Both the position numbers and the translations under genes were made by a program. From an uncultured Pelagibacteraceae bacterium (lineage in GTDB: Bacteria > Pseudomonadota > Alphaproteobacteria > Pelagibacterales > Pelagibacteraceae), in assembly GCA_902596915.1 (NCBI GenBank), contig CACJVQ010000002.1:1-64000 (forward strand): a stretch of DNA of 64,000 nucleotides, read 5' to 3'. Below are positions 33,570 to 44,206 of the stretch, piece after piece. Each line of letters starts with the position of its first letter. The stretch's first letter is position 1. Under the pieces are notes generated by a model. The model was not told the origin of the DNA, made no database searches, and was given only the letters and a program-made list of their open reading frames with translations.

Positions 33570-34633
33570 CTGCTAAGACCTCTATAATTTGATGGAACAT
33601 CCAATGGATCAAAACCAAAATGATTAAGCCATCTATAGTCAGTCTCAAAAAAAGCTCTTAAATCATTGATTCCATATTTAAGCATTCCAAGTCTATCTAT
33701 ACCAATCCCAAAAGCATAACCTTGGTACTTATCTGGATTTACTTTAACATTCTTAAGTACATTGGGATGCACCATCCCACAACCAAGAATTTCTAACCAT
33801 TTATCTCCTTCTCCAATTACTATTTTTCCATCTTTTATCTCATAACCAATATCTACTTCTGCAGATGGTTCAGTGAAAGGAAAGTGACTAGGTCTGAATC
33901 TCATTTTTATTTTATCCACTTCAAAAAATGATTTTATGAAATAATTCAAGCATCCTTTTAGATGACCCATGTTTATGTCTTTATCTATATGAAGACCTTC
34001 AACTTGGTGAAACATAGGAGAATGAGTTTGATCACTATCAGATCTATATGTTCTGCCTGGAGCTATAATTTTAAATGGAGGTTTTCCATTTAGCATTGTT
34101 CTAACTTGTACTGGAGAAGTATGAGTTCTTAATAATAATTCTTTATTATTGTCTATATAAAAAGTGTCATGCATATCTCTAGCTGGATGATTGTCAGGTG
34201 TATTTAATGCAGTAAAATTATAATGCTCATTCTCTATGTCTGGTCCTTCTTCAACGCTAAACCCAATTTCTGAAAATATTGACGATATCTCGTCAATTAC
34301 TTGTGAAACAGGATGTATTTTTCCTCGAGTAAATTCTCTCTCAGGTAATGTTACATCTACTTTTTCATTTTCAAGTTTAGAGTTAATCTCTTTTGTTTCA
34401 ATTTCTTGAAGTTTAGAATCTATCTTATCTTGAAGTTCGTTTTTTATTGAATTTAAATCCGATGCAAATTTTTTTCGCTCATCAGTTGGTAAAGATCCTA
34501 AATTTTTAAAAGAATTAGAAATCTTTCCATTTTTACCAAATAATTCTGTTTTTATTTGATTTAAACTTTCAATATTCAAATCATTATTTAATTTATTCAA
34601 ATAATCATCTTTGATTTTTTTAATATCGGACAT
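33566..34633 (-). CDS. pheS: Phenylalanine--tRNA ligase alpha subunit
   Basis: [42 protein letters not shown]-type motif. Confidence 0.95.
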   Translation of the reverse strand: MSDIKKIKDDYLNKLNNDLNIESLNQIKTELFGKNGKISNSFKNLGSLPTDERKKFASDLNSIKNELQDKIDSKLQEIETKEINSKLENEKVDVTLPEREFTRGKIHPVSQVIDEISSIFSEIGFSVEEGPDIENEHYNFTALNTPDNHPARDMHDTFYIDNNKELLLRTHTSPVQVRTMLNGKPPFKIIAPGRTYRSDSDQTHSPMFHQVEGLHIDKDINMGHLKGCLNYFIKSFFEVDKIKMRFRPSHFPFTEPSAEVDIGYEIKDGKIVIGEGDKWLEILGCGMVHPNVLKNVKVNPDKYQGYAFGIGIDRLGMLKYGINDLRAFFETDYRWLNHFGFDPLDVPSNYRGLSR

Positions 34634-34676
34634 ATTTGTAGAATATTTGTTAACTCTAGAAAAACAACAATGAATA

Positions 34677-35033
34677 TTAATTCAATGCTGCTTGAGCTTT
34701 TTTAACTATAGTTTTAAATGCTTCAGGATTATCATAAGCAATTTCAGCAAGTATTTTTCTGTCAATTTTAATACCAGATTTGCTTAAACCATTAACAAAC
34801 TTGGAATAAGTCATCCCTTCAGCTCTTACCCCAGCATTTATCCTGGTAATCCATAGCGATTTAAAATCTCTTTTTTTATTTCTTCTATCTCTGTAGGCAT
34901 ACTGCATAGCTTTTTCCATAGCCTGTCTTGCAGCTCTTATAGTGTTTTTTCTTCTTCCCCACTGACCTTTAACAGCTTTCAATACTTTTTTATGTTTAGC
35001 TCTGCTTGTTACACCTCTTTTTACTCTAGCCAT
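34677..35033 (-). CDS. rplT: 50S ribosomal protein L20
   Basis: [62 protein letters not shown]. Confidence 0.96.
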   Translation of the reverse strand: MARVKRGVTSRAKHKKVLKAVKGQWGRRKNTIRAARQAMEKAMQYAYRDRRNKKRDFKSLWITRINAGVRAEGMTYSKFVNGLSKSGIKIDRKILAEIAYDNPEAFKTIVKKAQAALN

Positions 35034-35034
35034 T

Positions 35035-35241
35035 TTATCCTCTTAAGTTATACGGCATGTAAGATTTTACAATTTTTCCATCTTGTTTAGATAGTACCGT
35101 AGTTCCTCTTTGCTTTCTTATCTGTGAATTAGTTCTTTTTATCATACCATGTCTTTTACCCGCTTGAGCAGTTATAACTTTTCCTCTTGCAGATACTTTA
35201 AATCTTTTTTTTGCTGAACTTTTTGTTTTTAATTTAGGCAT
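35035..35241 (-). CDS. rpmI: 50S ribosomal protein L35
   Basis: [22 protein letters not shown]. Confidence 0.96.
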   Translation of the reverse strand: MPKLKTKSSAKKRFKVSARGKVITAQAGKRHGMIKRTNSQIRKQRGTTVLSKQDGKIVKSYMPYNLRG

Positions 35242-35296
35242 AATTTTTGTGGGGGTTATACAAATATTGTTATTAATTTACAACTACAAATATAGC

Positions 35297-35842
35297 TTAT
35301 AAAGGCTGAATAACCATGATCATTTGCTTGCCATCAAACTTTGGCTGAAGTTCTACACGTCCAATTGCTTCCATATCTATTTTTATCTTATCCATAAGCT
35401 CATGCCCTAAACTAGAATGCTGAAGTTCTCTACCTTTGAACCTAATTGTAAATTTTACCTTGTCACCTTTTGCAATAAATTTTTGTGCATTTTTTATTTT
35501 AAATGAATAATCGTGAACTTCTGTAACTGGTCGTAATTTAATTTCTTTTAGTTCAATCTTTTTCTGTTTTTTCTTTGCTTTGTTTGCTTTTTTTTGTGCA
35601 TCATATTTATATTTTCCCATATCCATAATTTTGCACACAGGAGGTTTTGCATTAGGAGCGATTTCAATTAAATCTAAACCTTGTTCCTTAGCTCTACTAA
35701 TAGCATCTTGTAAATTTAGAATTCCTAAATTATCACCATCGCTTGCTATAACTTGAACATCTTGTGAAGTTATTCTTTGATTTGTTCTAGGACCTCTAGA
35801 TTTTGTTCTTCTCTGGAAATAATTTTGTTTAAAATCTGCCAC
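35297..35842 (-). CDS. infC: Translation initiation factor IF-3
   Basis: LIEIAPNAKPPVCKIMDMGKYKYDAQKK; GTG start. Confidence 0.95.
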   Translation of the reverse strand: MADFKQNYFQRRTKSRGPRTNQRITSQDVQVIASDGDNLGILNLQDAISRAKEQGLDLIEIAPNAKPPVCKIMDMGKYKYDAQKKANKAKKKQKKIELKEIKLRPVTEVHDYSFKIKNAQKFIAKGDKVKFTIRFKGRELQHSSLGHELMDKIKIDMEAIGRVELQPKFDGKQMIMVIQPL

Positions 35843-37759
35843 TTAGATTGAAGGTGCTTTATTAAGAGCAGAGTATTTTTTTAAGAATTCTTTTAAATCC
35901 ATAGTTTCTTGTTTTTTAGAATCCAATCTTCTAATAGTTACTGTGTTACTGTCAACTTCTTTTTTTCCACATATTAGTAGCATTGGAACTTTAGTTAATG
36001 AATGTTCTCTTATTTTATAATTTAAATTATGATTTTTTAAATCTACTTCAGAAGAAATCCCTGCTTTTTTTAACTGGCTATTTACTTCTTTTGCATAATC
36101 ATCAAAATCACTCGAGATAGGAATTACTATTGTTTGAACTGGACAAAGCCAAAAAGGTAATTTCCCTGAATAATTTTCAATTAAAATTCCAATAAACCGT
36201 TCTAATGATCCAAATAAAGCTCGGTGAAGCATTACAGGAACTTTTTTATTTCCATCGCTATCAACAAATGAGGCGCCTAATCTACCTGGTAAGTTTAAAT
36301 CTACTTGCAAAGTTCCACATTGCCAATCTCTTCCAATTGCATCTCTTAAAACAAATTCTATTTTTGGACCATAAAAAGCTCCTTCGCCCTTATTAATAGA
36401 ATATTCTAATTTTGTTGCTTTAATTGCTTCTAATAAAGCGGCCTCTGATTTATCCCAAACCTGATCGTCACCAACTCTTAATTCTGGTCTATCAGAATAT
36501 TTTAAAATTACTTCTTCAAATCCTAAATCTTTATAAATTTCCAAAATTAAATTAGTTACAGTTAAACATTCTTCAGTAATTTGTTCCTCAGTACAAAAAA
36601 TATGTGCATCATCTTGAGTGAAAGCTCTAACACGCAATAACCCATGAAGTGCACCTGATGGTTCATACCTATGAACCTTTCCAAATTCTGACATTTTAAG
36701 TGGTAAATCTCGATAACTTTTTAAACCTTGATTAAAAACTTGAACGCAACCTGGACAATTCATTGGTTTTATTGCAAATACTTTTTCATCAGGTGTAGTA
36801 GAAGTATACATATTGGCTCCAAATTTTTCCCAATGACCAGATTTCTCCCACAGTGAGCGATCTAATATTTCTGGAGTATTTATTTCTCGATACCCTGCTG
36901 TTTCTTGTTTCATTCTCATATATGAAATAAGTTTTTGGAATAAACTCCAACCTTTTTGATGCCAAAATACAGATCCGGGACTTTCTTCTCTGAAATGGAA
37001 CAAATCCATTTCTTTACCAATTTTTCTGTGATCTCTTTTTTCGGCTTCTTCTATTCTATTTAAATAATCATCTAACTCTCTTTGCGTAGACCAACTTGTT
37101 CCGTAGACTCTTTGCAACATTTCATTATTAGAATCGCCTCTCCAATAAGCACCTGAGACTTTTGTTAATTTAAAATATTTTCCAATTTTACCAGTTGAAC
37201 TTAAATGAGGGCCCCTGCATAAATCATGCCAATCTCCATGAAAATATAAAGACACTTCTTCTCCCTCTGGAATATTTTCTATTATCTCAGCTTTATATAT
37301 TTCTCCCTTTTTTTTAAAATGTTCAATTGCGTCATTTCTTTTCCAAACCTCTCTATAAGTTTTTTCATCTCGATCTACTATTTCTTTCATTTTGTTTTCA
37401 ATTTTATTTAGATCTTCTATTGTAAAAGGTTCTTTTCTTGCAAAATCGTAATAAAAGCCATCTTCAATAACTGGTCCTATTGTAACTTGCGTCCCTGGAA
37501 ATAATTCTTGAACTGCCATAGCGAGTATGTGAGCAGTATCATGTCTTATGGTCTCTAAACCTTCTTTATCTTTTGATGTAAATATCTTTATCGAAGAATC
37601 TTTAGAAATACTATGATTTAAATCTTTTAATTCTCCATCAACGCTTATTAGCAAAGCTTGCTTTGATAGAGATTTGCTAATTTTTTCTGCAACTTCAAAT
37701 CCCGAGATACTTTTTTCAAAATTAATTTTTTTTCCGTCTGGTAATGTAATATCTGGCAT
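35843..37759 (-). CDS. thrS: Threonine--tRNA ligase
   Basis: RHDTAHILAMAVQELFPG, AIKPMNCPGCVQVF, HRALFGSLERFIGILIE. Confidence 0.96.
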   Translation of the reverse strand: MPDITLPDGKKINFEKSISGFEVAEKISKSLSKQALLISVDGELKDLNHSISKDSSIKIFTSKDKEGLETIRHDTAHILAMAVQELFPGTQVTIGPVIEDGFYYDFARKEPFTIEDLNKIENKMKEIVDRDEKTYREVWKRNDAIEHFKKKGEIYKAEIIENIPEGEEVSLYFHGDWHDLCRGPHLSSTGKIGKYFKLTKVSGAYWRGDSNNEMLQRVYGTSWSTQRELDDYLNRIEEAEKRDHRKIGKEMDLFHFREESPGSVFWHQKGWSLFQKLISYMRMKQETAGYREINTPEILDRSLWEKSGHWEKFGANMYTSTTPDEKVFAIKPMNCPGCVQVFNQGLKSYRDLPLKMSEFGKVHRYEPSGALHGLLRVRAFTQDDAHIFCTEEQITEECLTVTNLILEIYKDLGFEEVILKYSDRPELRVGDDQVWDKSEAALLEAIKATKLEYSINKGEGAFYGPKIEFVLRDAIGRDWQCGTLQVDLNLPGRLGASFVDSDGNKKVPVMLHRALFGSLERFIGILIENYSGKLPFWLCPVQTIVIPISSDFDDYAKEVNSQLKKAGISSEVDLKNHNLNYKIREHSLTKVPMLLICGKKEVDSNTVTIRRLDSKKQETMDLKEFLKKYSALNKAPSI

Positions 37760-38913
37760 TAATTAAATAGTTTTTTGTATTCTGAATAAGTAGAAAAACA
37801 CATTTTTTCAACATTAAATTTTTTTACTGCATTTTCTCTTCCATTATTACCAATTTTGCTGATTTCATCAGAGTCCATATTCATTACTTTAATTATCTTT
37901 TCAGATAATTCATCAGAGTTTCCTGCTTCAAATAAAATACCAGTTTTTCCATCTATCACAGTTTCATTAGATCCACCTAAATTACTCGCTAAAATCACTT
38001 TTTGCATGGATTGTGCTTCAACTGATACTCTACCAAATGCTTCCGGCTCTATTGATGCAGAAATAATTATATCTGAAATTTTGTAAGCTAATGGCATATT
38101 TTTACAGTGATCGATAAATCTAATTTGTTTTGTAAGTCTATATTGTTCGACAAGTCTAATAAGTTTTTTTTTGTAAAGGTCTCGTCCTTGATCATTGCCA
38201 AGAATAACTGCTATGAAAGCATCGTTACCTAATTGAATATTTACTTTATTTAAAGCTTCTAAAAACATTTCTTGTCCTTTCCAAGCAGTTAGTCTTCCAG
38301 GTAATAAAATTATTTTTTTACCAACAATTAAATTCCAGGATTTGAATAAGTTATCTTCATCATTTTCAAGAGTTGTAGAAGCATCATAATAGTCTGTATT
38401 AATCCCACGAAAGATGGAGAGTAACTTTTTTTTATCTGATAAGTATTCTGAATAGTTCTCTTTAATGTGTGAAAATATAAAATTTGATCCTGCAATAATT
38501 AAATCTGATCTAACCATAACAGAATTATAAAATTTTTTTATATTGCTTTTAAAATTATATGTTCCATGGAAAGTGGTAACAAATTTTGTTCTCGTTATTT
38601 TTGTTGCAATTAAACATGACCAAGCTGGAGCTCTACTTCTTGCATGAACTATATTTATTCCATTTATCAGAATAATAATTGAAATAACAATTGAATTAAT
38701 AAGTATGAGTAAGGGATTTTTAGATTGAACAGGGAGTCTAATTACTTTAACTTTTTTTTTATCAATAAATTTTAATAGTTCACCACCACTTGTTATTAAA
38801 TACGAACCAACATTATTTTCTGGCAAATAATGAGCAATATCATAGCATCCAGTTTCAGCTCCACCGTAACCTAGTTTAGGAATTACTTGAAGGACTTTTA
38901 ATTTAGACTGCAT
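37759..38913 (-). CDS. Glycosyltransferase (GT4-like)
   Basis: LQVIPKLGYGGAETGCYDIA, EAFGRVSVEAQSMQKVILASNLGGSNETVIDGKTG. Confidence 0.88.
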   Translation of the reverse strand: MQSKLKVLQVIPKLGYGGAETGCYDIAHYLPENNVGSYLITSGGELLKFIDKKKVKVIRLPVQSKNPLLILINSIVISIIILINGINIVHARSRAPAWSCLIATKITRTKFVTTFHGTYNFKSNIKKFYNSVMVRSDLIIAGSNFIFSHIKENYSEYLSDKKKLLSIFRGINTDYYDASTTLENDEDNLFKSWNLIVGKKIILLPGRLTAWKGQEMFLEALNKVNIQLGNDAFIAVILGNDQGRDLYKKKLIRLVEQYRLTKQIRFIDHCKNMPLAYKISDIIISASIEPEAFGRVSVEAQSMQKVILASNLGGSNETVIDGKTGILFEAGNSDELSEKIIKVMNMDSDEISKIGNNGRENAVKKFNVEKMCFSTYSEYKKLFN

Positions 38914-38955
38914 GTGGTAATAATATTATAAACTTGATCAACTTTATTACTTTAT

Positions 38956-39717
38956 ATGAAAAAATATAAATTTCTAAGAATTTCTAAATATAAAAAACTA
39001 AGATATATAGCAAATAATTATAAAAAAAAACTTTACGTAGTTTTTTTACCTGGTTTTGCATCTGATATTGACGGTGAAAAACCAAAGAAATTTTTAAAAT
39101 TTGCCATTCAAAATAAACTTGGATTTTTAGCCATGGAATACTTTGGTCATGGAAGATCATCAGGAGAATTTACAAGAGGTAACATCACTAAATGGTCAAA
39201 TGACGCAAGAATTACAATAAGTAAAATAGTTAAAAAAAATGACTTTATACTAATTGGATCTAGCATGGGTGGCTGGATTTCTTTGTTAATGCATAGATAT
39301 TATAGTTCGCAAATTAAAGGTTTTTTAGGAATTGGATCTGCTCCTGAATTTCTTACAAGAATTATGTGGAAAAAATTTTCAAAAAAAACAAAAAGTGAAA
39401 TTTTGAAAGAAGGTATCTCAAAAATTAAAAATGGTGATTATGAGTATTTAATAACAAAACAGCTAATTTTAGACGGTAAAAAAACCAGTAATAAAGTTCT
39501 TAATAAAAAATTATACAACACAAATCCTGTAACTATGGTTCATGGGCAGAAGGATGAAGTAGTTCCTGTAATGTATTCAAGAAAAGTTTTAAAAATTTTT
39601 CCTAATGCAGAAAAAAAACTACTAGTGATAAAAAATGGAGATCATAGCCTTTCTTCGAAAAAAAATTTAAATATTATTTGTAAAGAGTTAAAATCTATAA
39701 TCAAAAAAGTTAACTAG
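38956..39717 (+). CDS. Alpha/beta hydrolase
   Basis: FLPGFASDIDGEK, LIGSSMGGWISLLM nucleophile elbow, GDHSLS. Confidence 0.82.
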   Translation: MKKYKFLRISKYKKLRYIANNYKKKLYVVFLPGFASDIDGEKPKKFLKFAIQNKLGFLAMEYFGHGRSSGEFTRGNITKWSNDARITISKIVKKNDFILIGSSMGGWISLLMHRYYSSQIKGFLGIGSAPEFLTRIMWKKFSKKTKSEILKEGISKIKNGDYEYLITKQLILDGKKTSNKVLNKKLYNTNPVTMVHGQKDEVVPVMYSRKVLKIFPNAEKKLLVIKNGDHSLSSKKNLNIICKELKSIIKKVN

Positions 39718-42700
39718 CTTTTCCAACTAAACTTTTATTTGAAATAGGATTTTCTAATTTATTTAACATTTCTTTAGGGCAAACTTGTAAGAAATTTTTA
39801 ATTTCATCGTCAAAATTTTTAATAATCTGCGATGATAAATTAGAGTTAGTTTCATCATTGTGTTTTAAAACTAAATCTTTTAGATAGTTTTTCCAGTATT
39901 CTGTCTCGGGCGTTTGCCAAACTATCGTTTCAGGATTAGCTTTTTTTGCGAACTGGCTTTTTGGATCATATATAAATGCCATACCACCAGTCATACCAGC
40001 TCCAAAATTATCACCTACCTCTCCCAATATTACTATTGACCCACCTGTCATGTACTCACAACCATTTGAATCACATCCTTCTATGACTGCAGTAGCACCC
40101 GAGTTTCTAACAGCAAATCTTTCTCCAGCTTGTCCTGCTGCAAAAAGATATCCTGATGTTGCTCCATACAGTACTGTATTCCCTATAATAGTATTCTCAT
40201 TTGAAATTAAATTACTCTCATCTTGAAGTTTAATTATAATAGATGCACCTGATAGACCCTTTGCAACATAATCATTAGCATCACCTTTTAATATCAATTT
40301 AAGTCCTTTAACACCAAATGCACCAAAAGATTGACCAGCAGAACCTTTGAAATTTATAGCAAAAGTATTTTCCTCTAATTTATTATTTCCAAATTTTTTA
40401 TAAAGATTATAAGAAATTCTTGTTCCAACTGCCCTATCTGTGTTTTCGATTGCATAAATATTTTCTAAAGGCAATTTTCTATTAATTAAACTTTCTATCT
40501 CAGGCCAAATTTTTTGGTCCAAAGTATCTGGAACTTCATTTATTATTGGTGTTTCACAATATCTTTTATTTGTGCCGGGATCAGCTTGAACAAATAGAGG
40601 ATTTAAATCTAAGTCATCTAAATTTGGCGATCCTTTACTAACTTGTCTTAATAAATCTGTTCTTCCAATTACTTCGTTTAAATTTTTAAATCCTAAACTT
40701 GATAAAATTTCTCTAACTTCTTGAGCAATAAAAGAAAATAGATTTACTATTTTATCCGGAGTACCAGTAAATTTTTTTCTTAATTCATCATCTTGTGTAC
40801 AAACTCCAACTGGACATGTATTAGAATGGCATTGCCTTACCATAATACAGCCCATTGCGACTAACGCAGTTGTTGCTACACCAAATTCTTCAGCACCCAT
40901 CATTGCTGCCATCACTACATCTCTTCCTGTTTTAATTCCTCCATCTGTTCTTAATGTAACAAGGTGCCTTAATTTATTTAAAGTTAATACTTGGTTTGCC
41001 TCTGTTAGGCCCATTTCCCATGGAATACCAACATATTTAACACTTGTTTGTGGGGTAGCGCCTGTTCCGCCATTATGACCTGAAATTAATATTATGTCAG
41101 CTTTAGCTTTGGCAACACCTGCTGCAATAGTTCCTATACCAGAAGAGGCAACTAATTTAACACCAACTCTTGCCTTAGGATTAATTTGCTTGAGGTCATA
41201 AATAAGCTGAGCTAAATCTTCAATTGAATAAATATCGTGGTGTGGTGGTGGTGAGATTAAAGTTACACCAGGAGTAGAATGTCTCAATCTTGCAATTTCT
41301 TCAGTTACTTTAAATCCTGGTAATTGACCACCTTCTCCAGGTTTTGCTCCCTGAGCAATTTTAATTTCAATCTCATTACAATTATTTAAATAGTTAATAG
41401 TCACTCCAAATCTCGCTGAAGCAATTTGCTTAACTCTAGAATTTGCACTATCTCCATTATCTAATACTTTAAATCTCTCTTCATCTTCTCCGCCTTCTCC
41501 ACTACATGAAGCTCCTTTAATTCTGTTCATGCCCATGGCAAGTGTTTCGTGTGCTTCTTTTGATAAGGCTCCATGAGACATACTTCCACTTCCAAATCTT
41601 TTCATGATTTCAGTTATTGGCTCAACTTGATTAATATCAATTGCCTGTTGATTTTTAAAATCAATTAAATCTCTTAAACTAATTGGTTTTAAACCATAAA
41701 TACCCTTAGTATATTTTTTATAAGTTTCATATGAATTTGAGCCTACAGCTGCTTGTAAAAGATGAATTAATTTTCCTTGATATTGATGAGTTTCACCATT
41801 TTTTCTATATCTGTAAATTCCACCAATTGGTAAAATATTAGAGTGAATATCAAATGCATCTTTATGTATAGATCTTATTTTTTTTTCAATACCAGTTAAA
41901 CCTATTCCAGAAATTTTAGATAATACTCCTGGAAAATAATCTTTTACAATTGTTCTACTCAATCCAACAGTTTCAAAATTACATCCACCTCTATATGAAC
42001 TTAAAACTGATATACCCATCTTTGACATTATTTTTAATAGTCCAAGATTTACTGATTTTATATATCTACCCACGCACTCATCAAATGAGAAATTCCCAAA
42101 AAGCTTTTTTGAATATCTTTGATATAAACTATCAAATGCTAAGTAAGGATTGACCGTTGTTGCTCCAACACCTATTAATGTTGCAAATGAATGGGTATCT
42201 AGAGCATCTCCTGTTTGTACATTAATTGATGCATAGCCTCTTAAGCCTAATTTTATTAAATGAGTATTTATTGCACCAATGCATAGCAGTATTGGCATTG
42301 GTAATTTTGTTTCAGATATATTTTTATCAGACAAAATAAGTTGAGTATTGCCTTCTCTAACTGCTTTTTCAGCGTCATTTTTTAATAATTCAATAGCCTC
42401 TTCTAAAGTTTGATCAGTATTAAATGTGCAATCTAAAATTTTATAATTATCTCCAAAATACTTTATAAATTTTTCAAACTGAGTATTTGATAAAATTGGA
42501 CTATCTAAAACATAAATATTTTCCTCTGTAAGATTAGAAAAATCTAGTATGTTTCCTAAATTTCCAAACCTAGTTTTCAAGCTCATCACCTTATTTTCTC
42601 TAAGTGAATCGATAGGGGGATTGGTCACCTGACTAAAATTCTGTCTAAAATAATGATAAAGAGGCCTATATTTATCAGATAAAACTGCAAGGGGAGTGTC

Positions 42701-44206
42701 ATCTCCCATAGATCCAGTTGCTTCTTTAGCATCCTCAGCCATAGGATGTAGAATTAACTCCAAGTCCTCAAGACTATAACCAAAACAATGTTGAATCTTT
42801 TTTAAATCAGCACCTGAAAAGTGGCTTTTTTCATTTTCTATAGTTAATGATTTATCTAATTCAATTATTTGATTATTGAAGTGTTTGTATTCTTTAGACA
42901 AAAAATTCTTTATTTGATTGTTTGTATAAACTTTTCCTTTTTCAATTCTCACTCCTAATATTTCACCCGGTCCCAATCTTCCTTTTGAAATAATTTTCTT
43001 CTCATTTAGGTCAATCATTCCTGTCTCAGATCCTGCGAATAGAAGTTTATCTCTTGTAATTGTATATCTAAGAGGTCTAAGTCCATTTCTGTCACTTCCT
43101 ACAATAACCCACTCATTGTCAGTTGCAGCTATAGCAGCAGGTCCATCCCAAGGTTCCATTGTACTATTTAAAAAGTTAAAAAGTTGTTGATGATCTTTTG
43201 GAAGAACTTTACTTTTTTTTGACCAAGCATCTGGTATTAGCATAAGTTTAGCTAAAGGTGCTGAATGTCCAGAAATATTTAATAATTCAAACACATTATC
43301 TAATGATGCAGAATCAGAATTACCAGCTGGGATAACCGGTTTTAAATTTTCCATATCATCAAACAAAGGACTAAACATTTCCTCTTCGTGAATTCTCATC
43401 CAATTAATATTTCCTTTTAAAGTGTTTATCTCCCCATTGTGAGCAATTGATCTAAAAGGTTGGGCTAAATCCCAACTTGGAGCAGTGTTAGTAGAAAATC
43501 TTTGATGGAAAATTGCATAACGTGAAATGAAACGTTCATCTTTTAAATCTGGATAAAAATCAGATAAAGACTCCGCTAAAAACATTCCTTTATAAATTAT
43601 TGATTTCGAGCTGAATGAACAAATATAAAAATTGTTTAATTGATTTCTTAAAGCTTCTTTTTCAATTTTTCTTCGAGTTTCATAAAGAGCTCTTTCTAAA
43701 TCCTTACCATGAATTGACTTATCATTATGAGTAAAAAGAACTTGTGTAATCTCAGGCCTAGTTTGTTCTGCCTTTTCTCCTAAAACAGAAGGATCCACAG
43801 GTACTTGTCTCCATCCGTAAATATTAAAATTCTTTTTTGTTAATTCACTTTCTACAATTGATCTGCATTGCTCTTGTCCCCCAAAGTCATTTCTTGGCAA
43901 GAAAATCATTCCCACACATAAATCTGAGTTATCGTGCTGATGACCTGTTATTTCAATTTTTTCTGCAAAGAAATCATTTGGTATTTCAATATGAATACCT
44001 GCTCCGTCTCCAGTTTTGCCGTCTGCATCAATTGCACCTCTATGCCATACAGCTTTTAGAGCCTCGATGCCATATTCGACTACTTTTCTTGATTTTAGAC
44101 CCTCAGTTGACGCAACAAGACCTACTCCGCATGCATCATGTTCCATAGTTTCATCATAAACATGATTTTTTTTTAAAAGTTTACGATTTTTGTTTTGAAT
44201 ATTCAT
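39710..44206 (-). CDS. gltB: Glutamate synthase large subunit
   Basis: 1498 aa; HDACGVGLVAS, GAKPGEGGQLPG, ISGHNGGTGATPQTS. Confidence 0.96.
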   Translation of the reverse strand: MNIQNKNRKLLKKNHVYDETMEHDACGVGLVASTEGLKSRKVVEYGIEALKAVWHRGAIDADGKTGDGAGIHIEIPNDFFAEKIEITGHQHDNSDLCVGMIFLPRNDFGGQEQCRSIVESELTKKNFNIYGWRQVPVDPSVLGEKAEQTRPEITQVLFTHNDKSIHGKDLERALYETRRKIEKEALRNQLNNFYICSFSSKSIIYKGMFLAESLSDFYPDLKDERFISRYAIFHQRFSTNTAPSWDLAQPFRSIAHNGEINTLKGNINWMRIHEEEMFSPLFDDMENLKPVIPAGNSDSASLDNVFELLNISGHSAPLAKLMLIPDAWSKKSKVLPKDHQQLFNFLNSTMEPWDGPAAIAATDNEWVIVGSDRNGLRPLRYTITRDKLLFAGSETGMIDLNEKKIISKGRLGPGEILGVRIEKGKVYTNNQIKNFLSKEYKHFNNQIIELDKSLTIENEKSHFSGADLKKIQHCFGYSLEDLELILHPMAEDAKEATGSMGDDTPLAVLSDKYRPLYHYFRQNFSQVTNPPIDSLRENKVMSLKTRFGNLGNILDFSNLTEENIYVLDSPILSNTQFEKFIKYFGDNYKILDCTFNTDQTLEEAIELLKNDAEKAVREGNTQLILSDKNISETKLPMPILLCIGAINTHLIKLGLRGYASINVQTGDALDTHSFATLIGVGATTVNPYLAFDSLYQRYSKKLFGNFSFDECVGRYIKSVNLGLLKIMSKMGISVLSSYRGGCNFETVGLSRTIVKDYFPGVLSKISGIGLTGIEKKIRSIHKDAFDIHSNILPIGGIYRYRKNGETHQYQGKLIHLLQAAVGSNSYETYKKYTKGIYGLKPISLRDLIDFKNQQAIDINQVEPITEIMKRFGSGSMSHGALSKEAHETLAMGMNRIKGASCSGEGGEDEERFKVLDNGDSANSRVKQIASARFGVTINYLNNCNEIEIKIAQGAKPGEGGQLPGFKVTEEIARLRHSTPGVTLISPPPHHDIYSIEDLAQLIYDLKQINPKARVGVKLVASSGIGTIAAGVAKAKADIILISGHNGGTGATPQTSVKYVGIPWEMGLTEANQVLTLNKLRHLVTLRTDGGIKTGRDVVMAAMMGAEEFGVATTALVAMGCIMVRQCHSNTCPVGVCTQDDELRKKFTGTPDKIVNLFSFIAQEVREILSSLGFKNLNEVIGRTDLLRQVSKGSPNLDDLDLNPLFVQADPGTNKRYCETPIINEVPDTLDQKIWPEIESLINRKLPLENIYAIENTDRAVGTRISYNLYKKFGNNKLEENTFAINFKGSAGQSFGAFGVKGLKLILKGDANDYVAKGLSGASIIIKLQDESNLISNENTIIGNTVLYGATSGYLFAAGQAGERFAVRNSGATAVIEGCDSNGCEYMTGGSIVILGEVGDNFGAGMTGGMAFIYDPKSQFAKKANPETIVWQTPETEYWKNYLKDLVLKHNDETNSNLSSQIIKNFDDEIKNFLQVCPKEMLNKLENPISNKSLVGKAS